From a virus: a stretch of 22,044 bases of DNA. The notes under the pieces were generated by a model. That model saw only the letters and a list, made by a program, of their open reading frames with translations. It was not told the origin of the DNA and searched no databases. Every line of letters starts with the position of its first letter. Positions within the stretch are counted from its first letter, which is position 1. A program made the position numbers and the translations under genes. The stretch spans positions 2,455-24,498 of IMG/VR virus record IMGVR_UViG_3300030451_000219. One strand, 5' to 3'. Positions 1 to 7,904 of this stretch are shown piece after piece.

Positions 1-1
1 A

Positions 2-604
2 ACTCTTACTGAAGGAGGAACTTCTGTAGGATATCCCGGAGCAGCATGGCGAGGAGCAAAAGGAAGTATTGGTGTAATAAATGGTAAATGGTATTGGGAA
101 ATAGGAACTTCAGGTGGTTGGAATGCTAATTTATTTGGGATTCAATCTACTAATGTTAGTTCAGATTTAAGTAGTGGTAATGCTATGAATCATAATAACT
201 CTATTTATATAGGCTATGGTTCGGGTAATTACTATTATTACACAGGAGGCTCTCAGACAAGTAATGAAAGCACAGGATGGAATAGTGGAGGAGATTGGGG
301 TTCAAGTGATATATTTGGATTTGCTTTAGATTTAGATAGTGCTACTAAAAAATTTATTCTTTATAGAAACGGTAGTGCAGTTAATGGTTCAGGAACAAAC
401 TTACCCTCTGCTTTTCAAGATGAATATTTGAGTCCTTTTGCAGCAGGATATGATGCATATGAACAATACTGGAACTTTGGTGGTTATACAGAAATAAGTA
501 TATCAAGTGCAGCAAGTGATGCAAACGGATATGGAACTTTTGAATACGCACCACCATCAGGCTACTATGCCTTATGCACACAAAATTTAGCAGAGTACGG
601 ATAA
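2..604 (+). CDS. SPRY-domain tail / receptor-binding protein, 5' end outside window
   Basis: The reading frame is open from the first bases, so the gene begins to the left of the window; 200 residues are visible. The visible part looks like a SPRY (concanavalin A-like, beta-sandwich) domain: a GKWYWEI strand at about residues 29-35, an FGI turn, then FGFALDLDS and a KFILYRNG strand, ending with WNFGG. SPRY domains of this type occur at the ends of phage tail proteins and are thought to bind host surface ligands. The C-terminal piece (NGYGTFEYAPPSGYYAL) is a stretch I recognise from marine phage SPRY proteins. It is rich in Gly, Ser, Tyr and Asn, as beta-structured tail proteins usually are. 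The stop overlaps the next start by one base (TAATG), so the two are translationally coupled. Role as a tail fibre or tip is inferred from the fold and neighbours. Confidence 0.75.
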   Translation, partial: TLTEGGTSVGYPGAAWRGAKGSIGVINGKWYWEIGTSGGWNANLFGIQSTNVSSDLSSGNAMNHNNSIYIGYGSGNYYYYTGGSQTSNESTGWNSGGDWGSSDIFGFALDLDSATKKFILYRNGSAVNGSGTNLPSAFQDEYLSPFAAGYDAYEQYWNFGGYTEISISSAASDANGYGTFEYAPPSGYYALCTQNLAEYG

Positions 605-1686
605 TGGCTTATACAACAATAGACAAACCTGAAAATTATTTTAATGTGGTTACTTATACTGGTAATGGTTCTACGCAATCAATTACAGGAGTAGGATTTC
701 AACCTGATTTAGTTTGGATTAAAAGTAGAAATGCATCAGGTGACCATGTAATAACTGATTCTAGTAGAGGAACAGGTAAACAAATAATGACAAATGGTTC
801 TAATACAGATAGCTGGGAAGAAACAGAGCAATCAGCAACTAATCGTATTACCTCTTTTGATAGTGATGGATTTACTTTAGGTTCTAATGCAGAAGGGAAT
901 ACAAACCAAGATACTTATGTTGCTTGGTGTTGGAAAATAAATGGTGGTACAACTGAAACAATTGCAGCAGGTTCACCAACATATGACCCATCTGAATCAA
1001 CTGTACAGAAGAATTTAACTGCTAATATATCAATATCAGAGTATCAAGGTTCTACAAGCTTTGGTTCATATTCGCATGGGTTAGGTGAAGTACCTGCATT
1101 TGCTTTTATTAAATCTAAAACCATTGGTAGTAATGCACCTACGGTTTACTATCACCATGAACGAGGATATGCAGGTTCAGGATATCTTAGTACTAGCAAC
1201 TATACATCAAGTTTATTTTTTGATGCAGCACCAACAGCTTCGGTTATGAATTGTAAAGATGTAAATCCTGTATTTAGACCTCAAGGAGCTAAATCTTATG
1301 TTGCATGGCATTTTGGTGACGAACAAGGTTATCAAAAAGCAGGTTTAACACATGGTAATAATCAGGCTGATGATGGCACATTTATTTATTTAGGATTTAA
1401 ACCAAGATTTTTTATATATAAAAGAACTGATGCAAGTGCTGGTTGGTTTTGTATAGATAGTAAAAGAAAAACACAAAATGGTGGTGCACAACCTTTTATG
1501 CGTATGCACACAAGAACAGCAGAAGGTTCTGCAACTGGTGGTGCTAACGATATATATGTAGATTTTTTAAGTAATGGAGTAAAAATGAGGTCTAATGACA
1601 GTGAATTAAATGGTGATTTAATTTATTGGGCTATAGCTGAAAGACCTTTTGTAAGTTCAACAGGAATACCCAACACAGCACAATAG
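604..1686 (+). CDS. Tail fibre-like protein with WIKSRN-type repeat domain (DUF7483-like)
   Basis: A 360-residue protein. An in-frame ATG exists 30 bases upstream, but the ATG at 604 overlaps the previous stop (TAATG) and begins MAYTTIDKPENYFNVVTYTG, which is where the conserved domain starts, so 604 is preferred. Residues about 10-120 carry the pattern VTYTGNGS...GVGFQPDLVWIKSRN...WCWK, and a second related copy starts near residue 140 (ISEYQGS...HGLGEVPAFAFIKSK). The C-terminus has the LIYWAIAERPFVSSTGIPN ending typical of this phage tail family, which I believe is now called DUF7483; the name should be checked. These beta-rich repeats are found in tail proteins of marine phages and probably form part of the fibre or tip. 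A specific ligand cannot be read from the sequence. Confidence 0.7.
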   Translation: MAYTTIDKPENYFNVVTYTGNGSTQSITGVGFQPDLVWIKSRNASGDHVITDSSRGTGKQIMTNGSNTDSWEETEQSATNRITSFDSDGFTLGSNAEGNTNQDTYVAWCWKINGGTTETIAAGSPTYDPSESTVQKNLTANISISEYQGSTSFGSYSHGLGEVPAFAFIKSKTIGSNAPTVYYHHERGYAGSGYLSTSNYTSSLFFDAAPTASVMNCKDVNPVFRPQGAKSYVAWHFGDEQGYQKAGLTHGNNQADDGTFIYLGFKPRFFIYKRTDASAGWFCIDSKRKTQNGGAQPFMRMHTRTAEGSATGGANDIYVDFLSNGVKMRSNDSELNGDLIYWAIAERPFVSSTGIPNTAQ

Positions 1687-1695
1687 GAGTAAATT

Positions 1696-2244
1696 ATGTG
1701 GGCATTAGTAGAAGATAATAACGTAACACAAGTCTTTGCAAGACCAAAGGCAATTACTATTGGAGATAATCAATATCCAAGTAATATAATGTCTGTATGG
1801 TCTGTTGAAGATTTAGAAGCTATTGGTATTTATGAAGTAGTTCAAGATGATACAAATAAAAAAAATAAAGAGTATTACATAAATACAGAGCAATCATTTG
1901 ACTTTGAAAACGGTACAGTCACTGCAAGTTATGGTACAGCTACAGCAAAAGATTTAGATGAATTAAAAGTTAGTAAAAAAGAAACTATAAACAAAGAAGC
2001 TGGTGCGATTTTATCAGCAACAGACTGGTATAGCATAAGAGCATATGATGGTGGTACAGCAGTACCAAGTAATGTGTCTACACACAGAACAGCAGTCAGA
2101 ACAAAAGCTAACGCTATGTGTACACAGATTGATGGTGCAGCAGACGTTGATGCTCTTGCAGCATTGTATGAATATACTAACACCGGCACTGAAGAGGAAC
2201 CTGTATTTACAAGACCTCTTGGTGAGTTTCCGGAGTTAGATTAA
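1696..2244 (+). CDS. Probable tail fibre assembly-type / tail-associated protein
   Basis: A 182-residue protein with an AGGAG ribosome site six bases before the ATG. The N-terminal half is mixed (MWALVEDNNVTQVFARPKAI). The C-terminal half, about residues 95-160, has the block ATDWYSIRAYDGG...VPSNVSTHRTAVRTKAN, which resembles the C-terminal region of phage proteins encoded just after tail fibres (tail fibre assembly or DUF4376-like proteins). Such proteins act as chaperones or as minor fibre parts. It sits nine bases after the preceding tail gene and shares a stop/start base with the next gene, so it belongs to the same tail cassette. The family assignment is from pattern memory and position only; a structural protein of unknown role is the alternative. 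Confidence 0.5.
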   Translation: MWALVEDNNVTQVFARPKAITIGDNQYPSNIMSVWSVEDLEAIGIYEVVQDDTNKKNKEYYINTEQSFDFENGTVTASYGTATAKDLDELKVSKKETINKEAGAILSATDWYSIRAYDGGTAVPSNVSTHRTAVRTKANAMCTQIDGAADVDALAALYEYTNTGTEEEPVFTRPLGEFPELD

Positions 2245-2486
2245 TGGAAATATCACCATATATTGTTTGGAACATCTTTGTAACGCTTGTTCTTGCTCCA
2301 ATACTTTTTAGTATTCGGCAGAACTCTACAGAGATAAAACGACAAGACATACTGATAAATAAGACTCGTGAAGAGATTGCAAAGGAATATGTTACTAAAT
2401 CTGAGCTAAAAGATGATATGAGTAACATCATAGACCGAATAAAATTAATTGACGAAAAGCTTGACAAACTCTTTGAAAGACAGTAA
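2244..2486 (+). CDS. Small membrane-anchored coiled-coil protein
   Basis: An 80-residue protein starting inside the previous stop codon (TAATG). Residues about 5-23 (YIVWNIFVTLVLAPILFSI) form one hydrophobic segment long enough to cross a membrane. The rest is a charged helix with heptad-like spacing of I and L (IIDRIKLIDEKLDKLFERQ at the end), typical of a coiled coil. Proteins of this layout often sit directly after tail fibre genes in marine podoviruses, and I recognise the TREEIAKEYVTKSE type of sequence. It could be a holin-like or spanin-like lysis accessory, or a minor virion protein; a proper holin candidate exists elsewhere in the window (15855-16322), so a lysis role is not required. 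The gene's last bases overlap a strong promoter candidate. Confidence 0.6.
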   Translation: MEISPYIVWNIFVTLVLAPILFSIRQNSTEIKRQDILINKTREEIAKEYVTKSELKDDMSNIIDRIKLIDEKLDKLFERQ

Positions 2487-2489
2487 AAT
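2461..2489 (+). promoter_or_regulatory. Sigma70-type promoter for the virion gene run
   Basis: TTGACA at 2461-2466 is a perfect -35 box. After exactly 17 bases comes TAAAAT at 2484-2489, five of six matches to the -10 consensus. Transcription would start near 2495, about 110 bases before the ATG at 2606. The promoter lies over the last codons of the preceding gene and immediately before the only gap over 100 bases in the rightward block, which is where an internal promoter for the large virion genes would be expected. In AT-rich DNA chance -10 boxes are common, but a perfect -35 at ideal spacing is not. It implies use of host RNA polymerase for at least part of late transcription (inference). 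Confidence 0.6.
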
Positions 2490-2605
2490 ATAAGTGAAGA
2501 ATAAAAAAAGTAAAAAAACTAAGAAGCTTCCTGCTTCGACTTTAGTTATCTCCATCACTACTGTACCTTCAAAGGTTTTGAAGACGTTACTACGTAGGAA
2601 AAATA
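2490..2605 (+). other. Non-coding leader between tail cassette and virion genes
   Basis: About 115 bases without a convincing gene. It holds a short hairpin, GAAGC-TTCCT-GCTTC at 2523-2537, with no following T run, so it is not a convincing terminator. A TAGGA ribosome site at 2596-2600 serves the ATG at 2606. A short partly self-complementary stretch (ACGT...ACGT, about 2583-2594) lies just before that ribosome site and might affect its access. If the promoter at 2461-2489 is real, this stretch is the 5' leader of the virion mRNA. Confidence 0.4.
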
Positions 2606-4696
2606 ATGGCAAAAAAGAAAAATAAAAAGAGAGATAAATATACTACTGCTGGTCGTGTAGACATGAGTAAAGGTGGTCGTGTGTCTAAACAAACAGGTGG
2701 TCTTCAAGATCAACAGGTAGGACAACCTCAACGTACTAATGATCGAGCAGAAATAATAAGAAGGAATCGTGAACGTAATCAACGTGAAGATTTAAATCGT
2801 GAAGATAGTTTTAATATGGACCCACCACGTTATGGACTTCCGGGTGGTAGTGGATATACACCTCCACCATCTTCACCACCTGAACCTACAGCTAGAGAAA
2901 AAAGAATAGAACAAACTGCTGAACAAGTTCAAGCTGCTGCACAAGGACAAGTTCCTCAAGCTGCTGTTATTCCGGAAGCTGTAAAAGTTCAAGAAGGTAT
3001 TCCTCAACAAGTTACAACTATGGCTGCACCTACACAGGTTACAGCTACACAAGCTGCACCGGTTGCACCTGAACAAGTTACAACTGTAACAGATGTTGCA
3101 CAGGTACAAACACCTGAACAGATTCAAGCTGCACAAATGGAAGCAGCGATGGTACAGCCTGATGCACAAGTAGAAGCTGCTACAGGAATGGTATCAGATG
3201 AATCATTAGCACAAGCTGCTGGTGTTGAAAGAGTAGCACCAATTGAAGCTGCTGATGTTGATATTCCTGAAGGAGCATTAACAGAAAGAGTTGTAGGCAC
3301 TCTTAGTGAAGGAGCTAAATCTACTGCTGCTGTAAACGCTGGTAGTTCATTAGCACGTATAACAAGAGCTAAAAAACAACTTGCAAATGCTGGATTAAGT
3401 GAAACAGATATATCAGAACTCGGAAACGATCCTGAAGCTTTAGAAGCTAGACTAGCTGATTTTAGTGAGTCTGAAAGAGGACTGATAGCTGGGTTACCAC
3501 AAGAAGCTTTAGTATCTAATCAGATTGATAGTTTGTTAAATGGTATTGAGAATGGTGAGATACCTGTATGGGCTAGACCTGCTGTTTCACAAGTTGAACA
3601 GATGTTAGCACAAAGAGGTATGTCAGCTTCAACTGTAGCTAGAGATTCATTAGTCAATACGATTATCCAAGCTGCAATGCCAATAGCTCAAAGCAATGCT
3701 CAAGCAATTCAGCAAAGTGTTTCACAGCAAAAAACTATTGAAGCTCAAGAAGCTGAAGCAAATGCTGCAAGAAGACAGCAAACAGCTTTAACAAATGCAC
3801 AGACTGTTTTTCAAATGGATATGGCTCAGTTTAATGCTGATCAACAAACAGCTTTATCTAACAGTAAGTTTTTACAGACGGTTGGTTTAACAGAAGCAAG
3901 TAACGAACAACAAGCTGTCGTTCAAGATGCACTATTAATGTCACAAGCTAATTTACAAGAAGCTGATTTTAATCAAAGAGCACAAATACAAAATGCTCAA
4001 GCATTCTTACAAATGGATATGCAAAATCTTAATAATCAACAACAAGCTAATGTATTAAAAGCTCAACAAAATCAACAACGTTTACTAAGTAATCAAGCTT
4101 CACAAAATGCTGCTGCTCAGTTTAACGCTGCAAGTCAGAACCAAACTAATCAGTTTATGGCTAATTTAAAAGTTCAAACAGATCAGTTTAATACATCTCA
4201 AATGAATGCAATGAGTCAGTTTAATGCTACACAAGCGAATGCTGCTGCTGCAAGAGATGCACAGAGAACAGCAGATTTAAATAAGTTTAATGCTCAGTTA
4301 GTTACACAGGTTGATCAGTTTAACAGTCAACAAGACTTTGCAAGGAATCAATGGAATGCACAAAACGCTGCTGCTGTTGAAGCTTCTAACGTACAGTGGA
4401 GAAGACAAGCAAACACAATTAATACTGCTGCACAGAACCAAATTAATATGCAGAATGCTATGAATGCATTTAATTTAAGTTCACAGTCTATGTCATTCTT
4501 ATGGCAAGAACTACGTGATCAAGCAGACTTTGATTTTAGAGCTGCTGAAAATGAAGAAAATAGAAAAGCTCAGATTATATCTACAGCGATTGCTAATGAA
4601 GGTAAAGCTGGTGAAAAATATGATGATTATCTTATGGGTCTATTAAGTTCTGTAGAATCATCTTATAGAGCAGGACTATTTGGAGGAAGAGGATAA
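2606..4696 (+). CDS. Gln/Ala-rich virion protein with 11-residue repeats
   Basis: A 696-residue protein. The N-terminus is strongly basic (MAKKKNKKRDKYTTAGRVDM) followed by SKGGRV. Residues about 95-225 are low-complexity, rich in Ala, Gln, Val and Pro, and probably extended or disordered. Residues about 300-370 hold a more ordered block (VWARPAVSQVEQMLAQRGMS and then IIQAAMPIAQ) that I recognise from a widespread marine phage protein family, usually annotated only as structural or hypothetical. Residues about 375-640 are Gln/Asn/Ala-rich helix with a clear 11-residue period (separate entry). The C-terminal 60 residues are acidic. It is the first gene after the promoter candidate and its stop overlaps the next ATG. 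Position among virion genes suggests an internal or tail-associated component; no enzymatic motif is seen. Confidence 0.65.
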   Translation: MAKKKNKKRDKYTTAGRVDMSKGGRVSKQTGGLQDQQVGQPQRTNDRAEIIRRNRERNQREDLNREDSFNMDPPRYGLPGGSGYTPPPSSPPEPTAREKRIEQTAEQVQAAAQGQVPQAAVIPEAVKVQEGIPQQVTTMAAPTQVTATQAAPVAPEQVTTVTDVAQVQTPEQIQAAQMEAAMVQPDAQVEAATGMVSDESLAQAAGVERVAPIEAADVDIPEGALTERVVGTLSEGAKSTAAVNAGSSLARITRAKKQLANAGLSETDISELGNDPEALEARLADFSESERGLIAGLPQEALVSNQIDSLLNGIENGEIPVWARPAVSQVEQMLAQRGMSASTVARDSLVNTIIQAAMPIAQSNAQAIQQSVSQQKTIEAQEAEANAARRQQTALTNAQTVFQMDMAQFNADQQTALSNSKFLQTVGLTEASNEQQAVVQDALLMSQANLQEADFNQRAQIQNAQAFLQMDMQNLNNQQQANVLKAQQNQQRLLSNQASQNAAAQFNAASQNQTNQFMANLKVQTDQFNTSQMNAMSQFNATQANAAAARDAQRTADLNKFNAQLVTQVDQFNSQQDFARNQWNAQNAAAVEASNVQWRRQANTINTAAQNQINMQNAMNAFNLSSQSMSFLWQELRDQADFDFRAAENEENRKAQIISTAIANEGKAGEKYDDYLMGLLSSVESSYRAGLFGGRG
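4112..4507 (+). repeat. Hendecad (11-residue) protein repeat, 12 units
   Basis: Residues 503-634 of the surrounding gene divide without gaps into twelve 11-residue units. The clearest units start at residues 503 (AAQFNAASQNQ), 514 (TNQFMANLKVQ), 525 (TDQFNTSQMNA), 536 (MSQFNATQANA), 558 (LNKFNAQLVTQ), 569 (VDQFNSQQDFA) and 580 (RNQWNAQNAAA). Position 3 is usually Gln, 4 aromatic, 5 Asn and 6 small. The pattern weakens in units 5 and 9-12. An isolated unit with the same core (MAQFNADQQTA) lies upstream near 3821. Eleven-residue periodicity fits a right-handed coiled coil or an amphipathic membrane-lying helix. Confidence 0.75.
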
Positions 4697-5703
4697 TGGG
4701 TAAACTTAGAAAGATTGGTAAAAGTATAAAGAAGAAAGTTAAAAAACTTTTTAGTTCAAAAATAGGTTCTATTGTTGGAAGTATTGCACTTAGTATGATA
4801 CTTGGTCCTGTTATAAGTAGAGCTTTTAATGGTGTAAAAACAGCACTAGGCTTTGGGCAACAAGCAACCACACAGGCAGTAAAAGAGGCAGCGACACAAC
4901 AAGTAACTGAAAAAGCAGTAACAAAAGGAATAGAGGGAAGTGTTTCAGATGTAGCTGGAGAAGAGCTAATAACAAAGAATATAGCTGAACAAGCTGCTGA
5001 AAAAGAATTAGGTAAAAGTATTACTTCTGAATCTTTAAAATCAGCCATAGATGCTGGAGCTACTAATCTAGACAAAGCTGCTAATTTTACCGAACAGTTT
5101 ACTCAAGGAACGTTACAAGGTGATATACCATTAATGGCTAATACATCTGTTACTGATACTTTAAATGATGTTAATAATTATATAGAAACAGGTCAAATGT
5201 TTAATCAAGAAATAACTCAAAGACAGCTACAAGGTGAAAATCTTAGATTTGCTGAAGATGTGTTTGCTTCAGATGAATTTGCTGGAGGTGGCTATGGATT
5301 AGATATGAGGGGTGCTAAAAGAGCACAGCCTTTATCTCAAAGAATTGAAGCAGGAGTTCCACTGAGCACAAAGATAACAAGTGGTAGAGTTGGTCAGTTG
5401 GCAATGGATGTTGGTAGAGATATAAAATCAGGATTTACTGATGGACAATTTGTTCCTGATGTTGCTAAAGGTGTTACAGGGTCTGTTATTACACAATCTA
5501 TAATGGGTGAACCTGAAGAACAGTTTTATAGTGCAGGTGCAATGCCACAACCACAAATGGAAGCTGCACAGGGAGCATATGTTGCAGAGGTACAAAATCA
5601 AATACCTAACATTCCAGCAACTAATTTCCAACAAATGAATCAAAGTTTATTTTATGGAACACTATCTCCACAATATTTAATGGGTCAAGCCCAATACACA
5701 TAG
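4696..5703 (+). CDS. Virion protein with cationic N-terminus and hydrophobic segment
   Basis: A 335-residue protein whose ATG overlaps the preceding stop, with a GGAGG ribosome site 13 bases upstream and GAGG closer in. Residues 3-17 are almost all Lys/Arg alternating with aliphatics (KLRKIGKSIKKKVKK), followed by a Gly/Ile/Leu-rich hydrophobic segment at about 23-41. The remainder (about 55-335) is Ala/Thr/Glu/Gln-rich, mostly helical, with no known motif. The cationic-amphipathic plus hydrophobic N-terminus looks like a membrane-interacting peptide, and similar starts are common in internal or tail-associated proteins of uncultured marine phages. A part in DNA ejection is plausible from position between other virion genes but is not shown. 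The N-terminus could alternatively bind packaged DNA. Confidence 0.6.
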   Translation: MGKLRKIGKSIKKKVKKLFSSKIGSIVGSIALSMILGPVISRAFNGVKTALGFGQQATTQAVKEAATQQVTEKAVTKGIEGSVSDVAGEELITKNIAEQAAEKELGKSITSESLKSAIDAGATNLDKAANFTEQFTQGTLQGDIPLMANTSVTDTLNDVNNYIETGQMFNQEITQRQLQGENLRFAEDVFASDEFAGGGYGLDMRGAKRAQPLSQRIEAGVPLSTKITSGRVGQLAMDVGRDIKSGFTDGQFVPDVAKGVTGSVITQSIMGEPEEQFYSAGAMPQPQMEAAQGAYVAEVQNQIPNIPATNFQQMNQSLFYGTLSPQYLMGQAQYT

Positions 5704-5712
5704 GAATTTATT

Positions 5713-6306
5713 ATGGCAGTATCAGAAAAAGCAATTCAGTTTTTAGGAGATAGTCTAGATAGAGGTAGACCAATACCCGGACAATCTCTGACAAATCCAC
5801 CTGAACAACCTTACAATTGGGAAAGTCCTACAGAGTTTACAAATCCACGTGAAGCAATGTTATATGTATTTGAAACTTTGACAATTCCTGAAACAGTTGA
5901 AAACACTTTACTATCTCTAAGTAACGGTGTAGGTGTTGTTGATATTGCATCTATTGTTTTATACTCAGGATTTTTAGAAGGTAAATGGAATCCTGATTTA
6001 ATGACTTTACTTATGGAGCCGACTATGTATATGATCATAGCACTAGCTGAAAAAGCTGAAGTAAAGTATGTATTAGAATCAGGAGATACTGAACAGGGTG
6101 ATGTTGTTGATAATGAAACACAATTACAAAATTTACAAAGTGGTATAAACGAATTAGATAGGATGAAACAAGCAGCTTCTAAACGTGTCAGCCCTCAGTC
6201 TGTACCGGAAGATGTAAGAGAAGTTATTGAGAAACAAGAAATAGAACCAAGTCTTTTAGAGAAAGTACAGCAGGGCGGTTCAAGTTTATTAAGTAAAGGG
6301 GAATAA
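5713..6306 (+). CDS. Conserved marine phage virion-cluster protein, function unknown
   Basis: A 197-residue protein with an AGGA ribosome site eight bases before the ATG. The region PIPGQSLTNPPEQPYNWESP at about residues 16-35, then FTNPREAMLYVFETL, GVVDIASIVLYSGFLEGKW and a hydrophobic block to about residue 120, is a pattern I recognise from many marine phage genomes, where it has no assigned function. The C-terminal third (about 130-197) is charged and helical. The central block is hydrophobic but broken by charged residues, so I do not call a transmembrane segment. It is nine bases after the previous virion gene and two bases before the next, within one transcription unit. Confidence 0.55.
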   Translation: MAVSEKAIQFLGDSLDRGRPIPGQSLTNPPEQPYNWESPTEFTNPREAMLYVFETLTIPETVENTLLSLSNGVGVVDIASIVLYSGFLEGKWNPDLMTLLMEPTMYMIIALAEKAEVKYVLESGDTEQGDVVDNETQLQNLQSGINELDRMKQAASKRVSPQSVPEDVREVIEKQEIEPSLLEKVQQGGSSLLSKGE

Positions 6307-6308
6307 GA

Positions 6309-7892
6309 ATGGCAGACGATACATTAAAAAGTTTATTATCAAAAGCAAATACTCCGGGTTCAACATTTGGTGAACTTGCTGGTATGTATATATCCGGTAA
6401 TAGAAAAAAAGATAATCGTGCAAGAAATATTTTATTAGCTTCATTATTCTTTAATGCTAAAGAAGCTTCAATGCAGTCTAAGGTAATGAGACAACTAGAA
6501 GATTTAGAACGTAATAAAGATTTACAAGTTGCAAAACTTAATAGTGAGTTTGACGAAAAGTTAAAACTACAAGCTACTCAAGATGAGATAGATTCAAAAG
6601 GAGTTTATGGTTATTATAAAGATAGTGCATTACAAGCTTTTGAAGATGCACATAAAGATAAGTTAGATTATTTTAATGTAGACTCAAAAGAAGCACGTAA
6701 AGCAAAAGCTTCTTGGATGGATAAATGGTCTAACGAGCAATATGCACTTCATCAGAAGCGTTATGCTCAAACTGATTCTAGTATTAAAACACTTGAACAA
6801 TTTAGTAAGCCTTACATGGATTATTATACTAATAAGAAAAGACAAATTTCTTCACCACAAAATGTCAGCCTTGTACATAATTTATTTAGTAAGATTGGTA
6901 TTGGTAAAGGTTATGAAAAAGAGTTAGAAAATAAATACACTCAATCCAAAATAGCTTTAGAAGATGATACATCAAGAAGACAACGTTTTGCATATGCTCC
7001 AACTGATAGGGCTATGATTGATGCTATACCTGAATCAAAAGCTAAAGCATTTGCTATAAGTCCTGAAGCATTTAATGAGAAGGCAGCAGCTTTTGGATTA
7101 CCTACAGATTTATATGGTTATGCATTTGACAAGTGGAGTGGAGGAAATAAATCAGAAGCTTCAGCAGAATCAATATTATTAGCGACAACTGCTCAGAGTG
7201 CAATCCTTTCAAGTAAAGAAGAGATTAAAAATATAAAAGCTAAATTTGAAATAATTAAACCTAAAGATACAAGCTCAATGTCTTATAAGGGATGGGAAAG
7301 ACAAAGAGAAAAAGCAGTACGAGATGCTGTTGGTATGACAGATGCTAAACAAGATTTAATTGATTTAGGAAATACTTATATTGATATAATGATTAGTACA
7401 GGTAATTTAACAGAAAAAGAAAGAGAAGAAAAACTTTCTAAATTTATTAAAACTAAAGTTGGAAAAGAATTAGGTGATATGGATATTGCAGCTTTACAAG
7501 AACAGATTGTAGAGGGAACATTAACACGTGCAATATTGAATGTTATGGATAATGATGTAGATGCTCTTAACGCAATTAAAACTATGCCACTAGATCAAAC
7601 TGCATTGAACAGATTAGAGCAGTCAAATTCTAATGCTTATAAATTATTAAAACAATATGATTTTGATGTTGTTAAAGCTACTCAGAATATAAAAGAAAGC
7701 GATCCACGTGTTCAAGCAATTAGAATTATGCAAGAAGGAGCTTACTATGAGTCAATCTCTGAAGCTGCTGTATTGAGTTCTAGTTATCTAGAAGATTTAT
7801 TACCAACAGGAGGGGGAGACCCTCTTGGATTAGGTAGAGACGAAAACCAAGAAGAAGAAGAAGCAACCGCCATTTCCGGTGGTGGCGTTTAA
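6309..7892 (+). CDS. Helical virion-cluster protein, function unknown
   Basis: A 527-residue protein with a GGGGA ribosome site a few bases before the ATG. It is Lys/Glu/Ala-rich and predicted by eye to be almost wholly alpha-helical; residues about 55-110 (RQLEDLERNKDLQVAKLNSE and following) look like a coiled coil. A short run of Gly followed by acidic residues (DENQEEEEATAISGGG) forms the C-terminal tail. No catalytic motif is visible. Its size and place between the smaller virion genes and two giant proteins match the spot that internal virion proteins occupy in T7-like genomes, so an ejected or internal core protein is a reasonable guess, but no homology supports it here. Confidence 0.5.
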   Translation: MADDTLKSLLSKANTPGSTFGELAGMYISGNRKKDNRARNILLASLFFNAKEASMQSKVMRQLEDLERNKDLQVAKLNSEFDEKLKLQATQDEIDSKGVYGYYKDSALQAFEDAHKDKLDYFNVDSKEARKAKASWMDKWSNEQYALHQKRYAQTDSSIKTLEQFSKPYMDYYTNKKRQISSPQNVSLVHNLFSKIGIGKGYEKELENKYTQSKIALEDDTSRRQRFAYAPTDRAMIDAIPESKAKAFAISPEAFNEKAAAFGLPTDLYGYAFDKWSGGNKSEASAESILLATTAQSAILSSKEEIKNIKAKFEIIKPKDTSSMSYKGWERQREKAVRDAVGMTDAKQDLIDLGNTYIDIMISTGNLTEKEREEKLSKFIKTKVGKELGDMDIAALQEQIVEGTLTRAILNVMDNDVDALNAIKTMPLDQTALNRLEQSNSNAYKLLKQYDFDVVKATQNIKESDPRVQAIRIMQEGAYYESISEAAVLSSSYLEDLLPTGGGDPLGLGRDENQEEEEATAISGGGV

Positions 7893-7904
7893 TAGAGGTA
7901 TCCT

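Noticed and set aside
574-603. Upstream ATG giving ten extra residues to the second tail protein
   Set aside because: It lies within the previous gene, lacks a ribosome site, and the conserved domain begins at the ATG overlapping the stop.
2523-2537. Hairpin GAAGC-TTCCT-GCTTC as terminator of the tail cassette
   Set aside because: Stem of only five pairs, no T run after it, and it lies downstream of a promoter that reads the same way.
2494-2625. A 43-codon GTG-start reading frame with a Lys-rich start in the leader before the 696-residue gene
   Set aside because: No ribosome site at usable distance, it begins at or before the predicted transcript start, and it overlaps the next gene by 20 bases. 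It cannot be excluded without homologues.
4632-5075. 147-residue leftward reading frame under the 4696-5703 gene
   Set aside because: Opposite a gene with a strong ribosome site and overlapped starts; composition is that of the complement of an Ala/Thr-rich gene.
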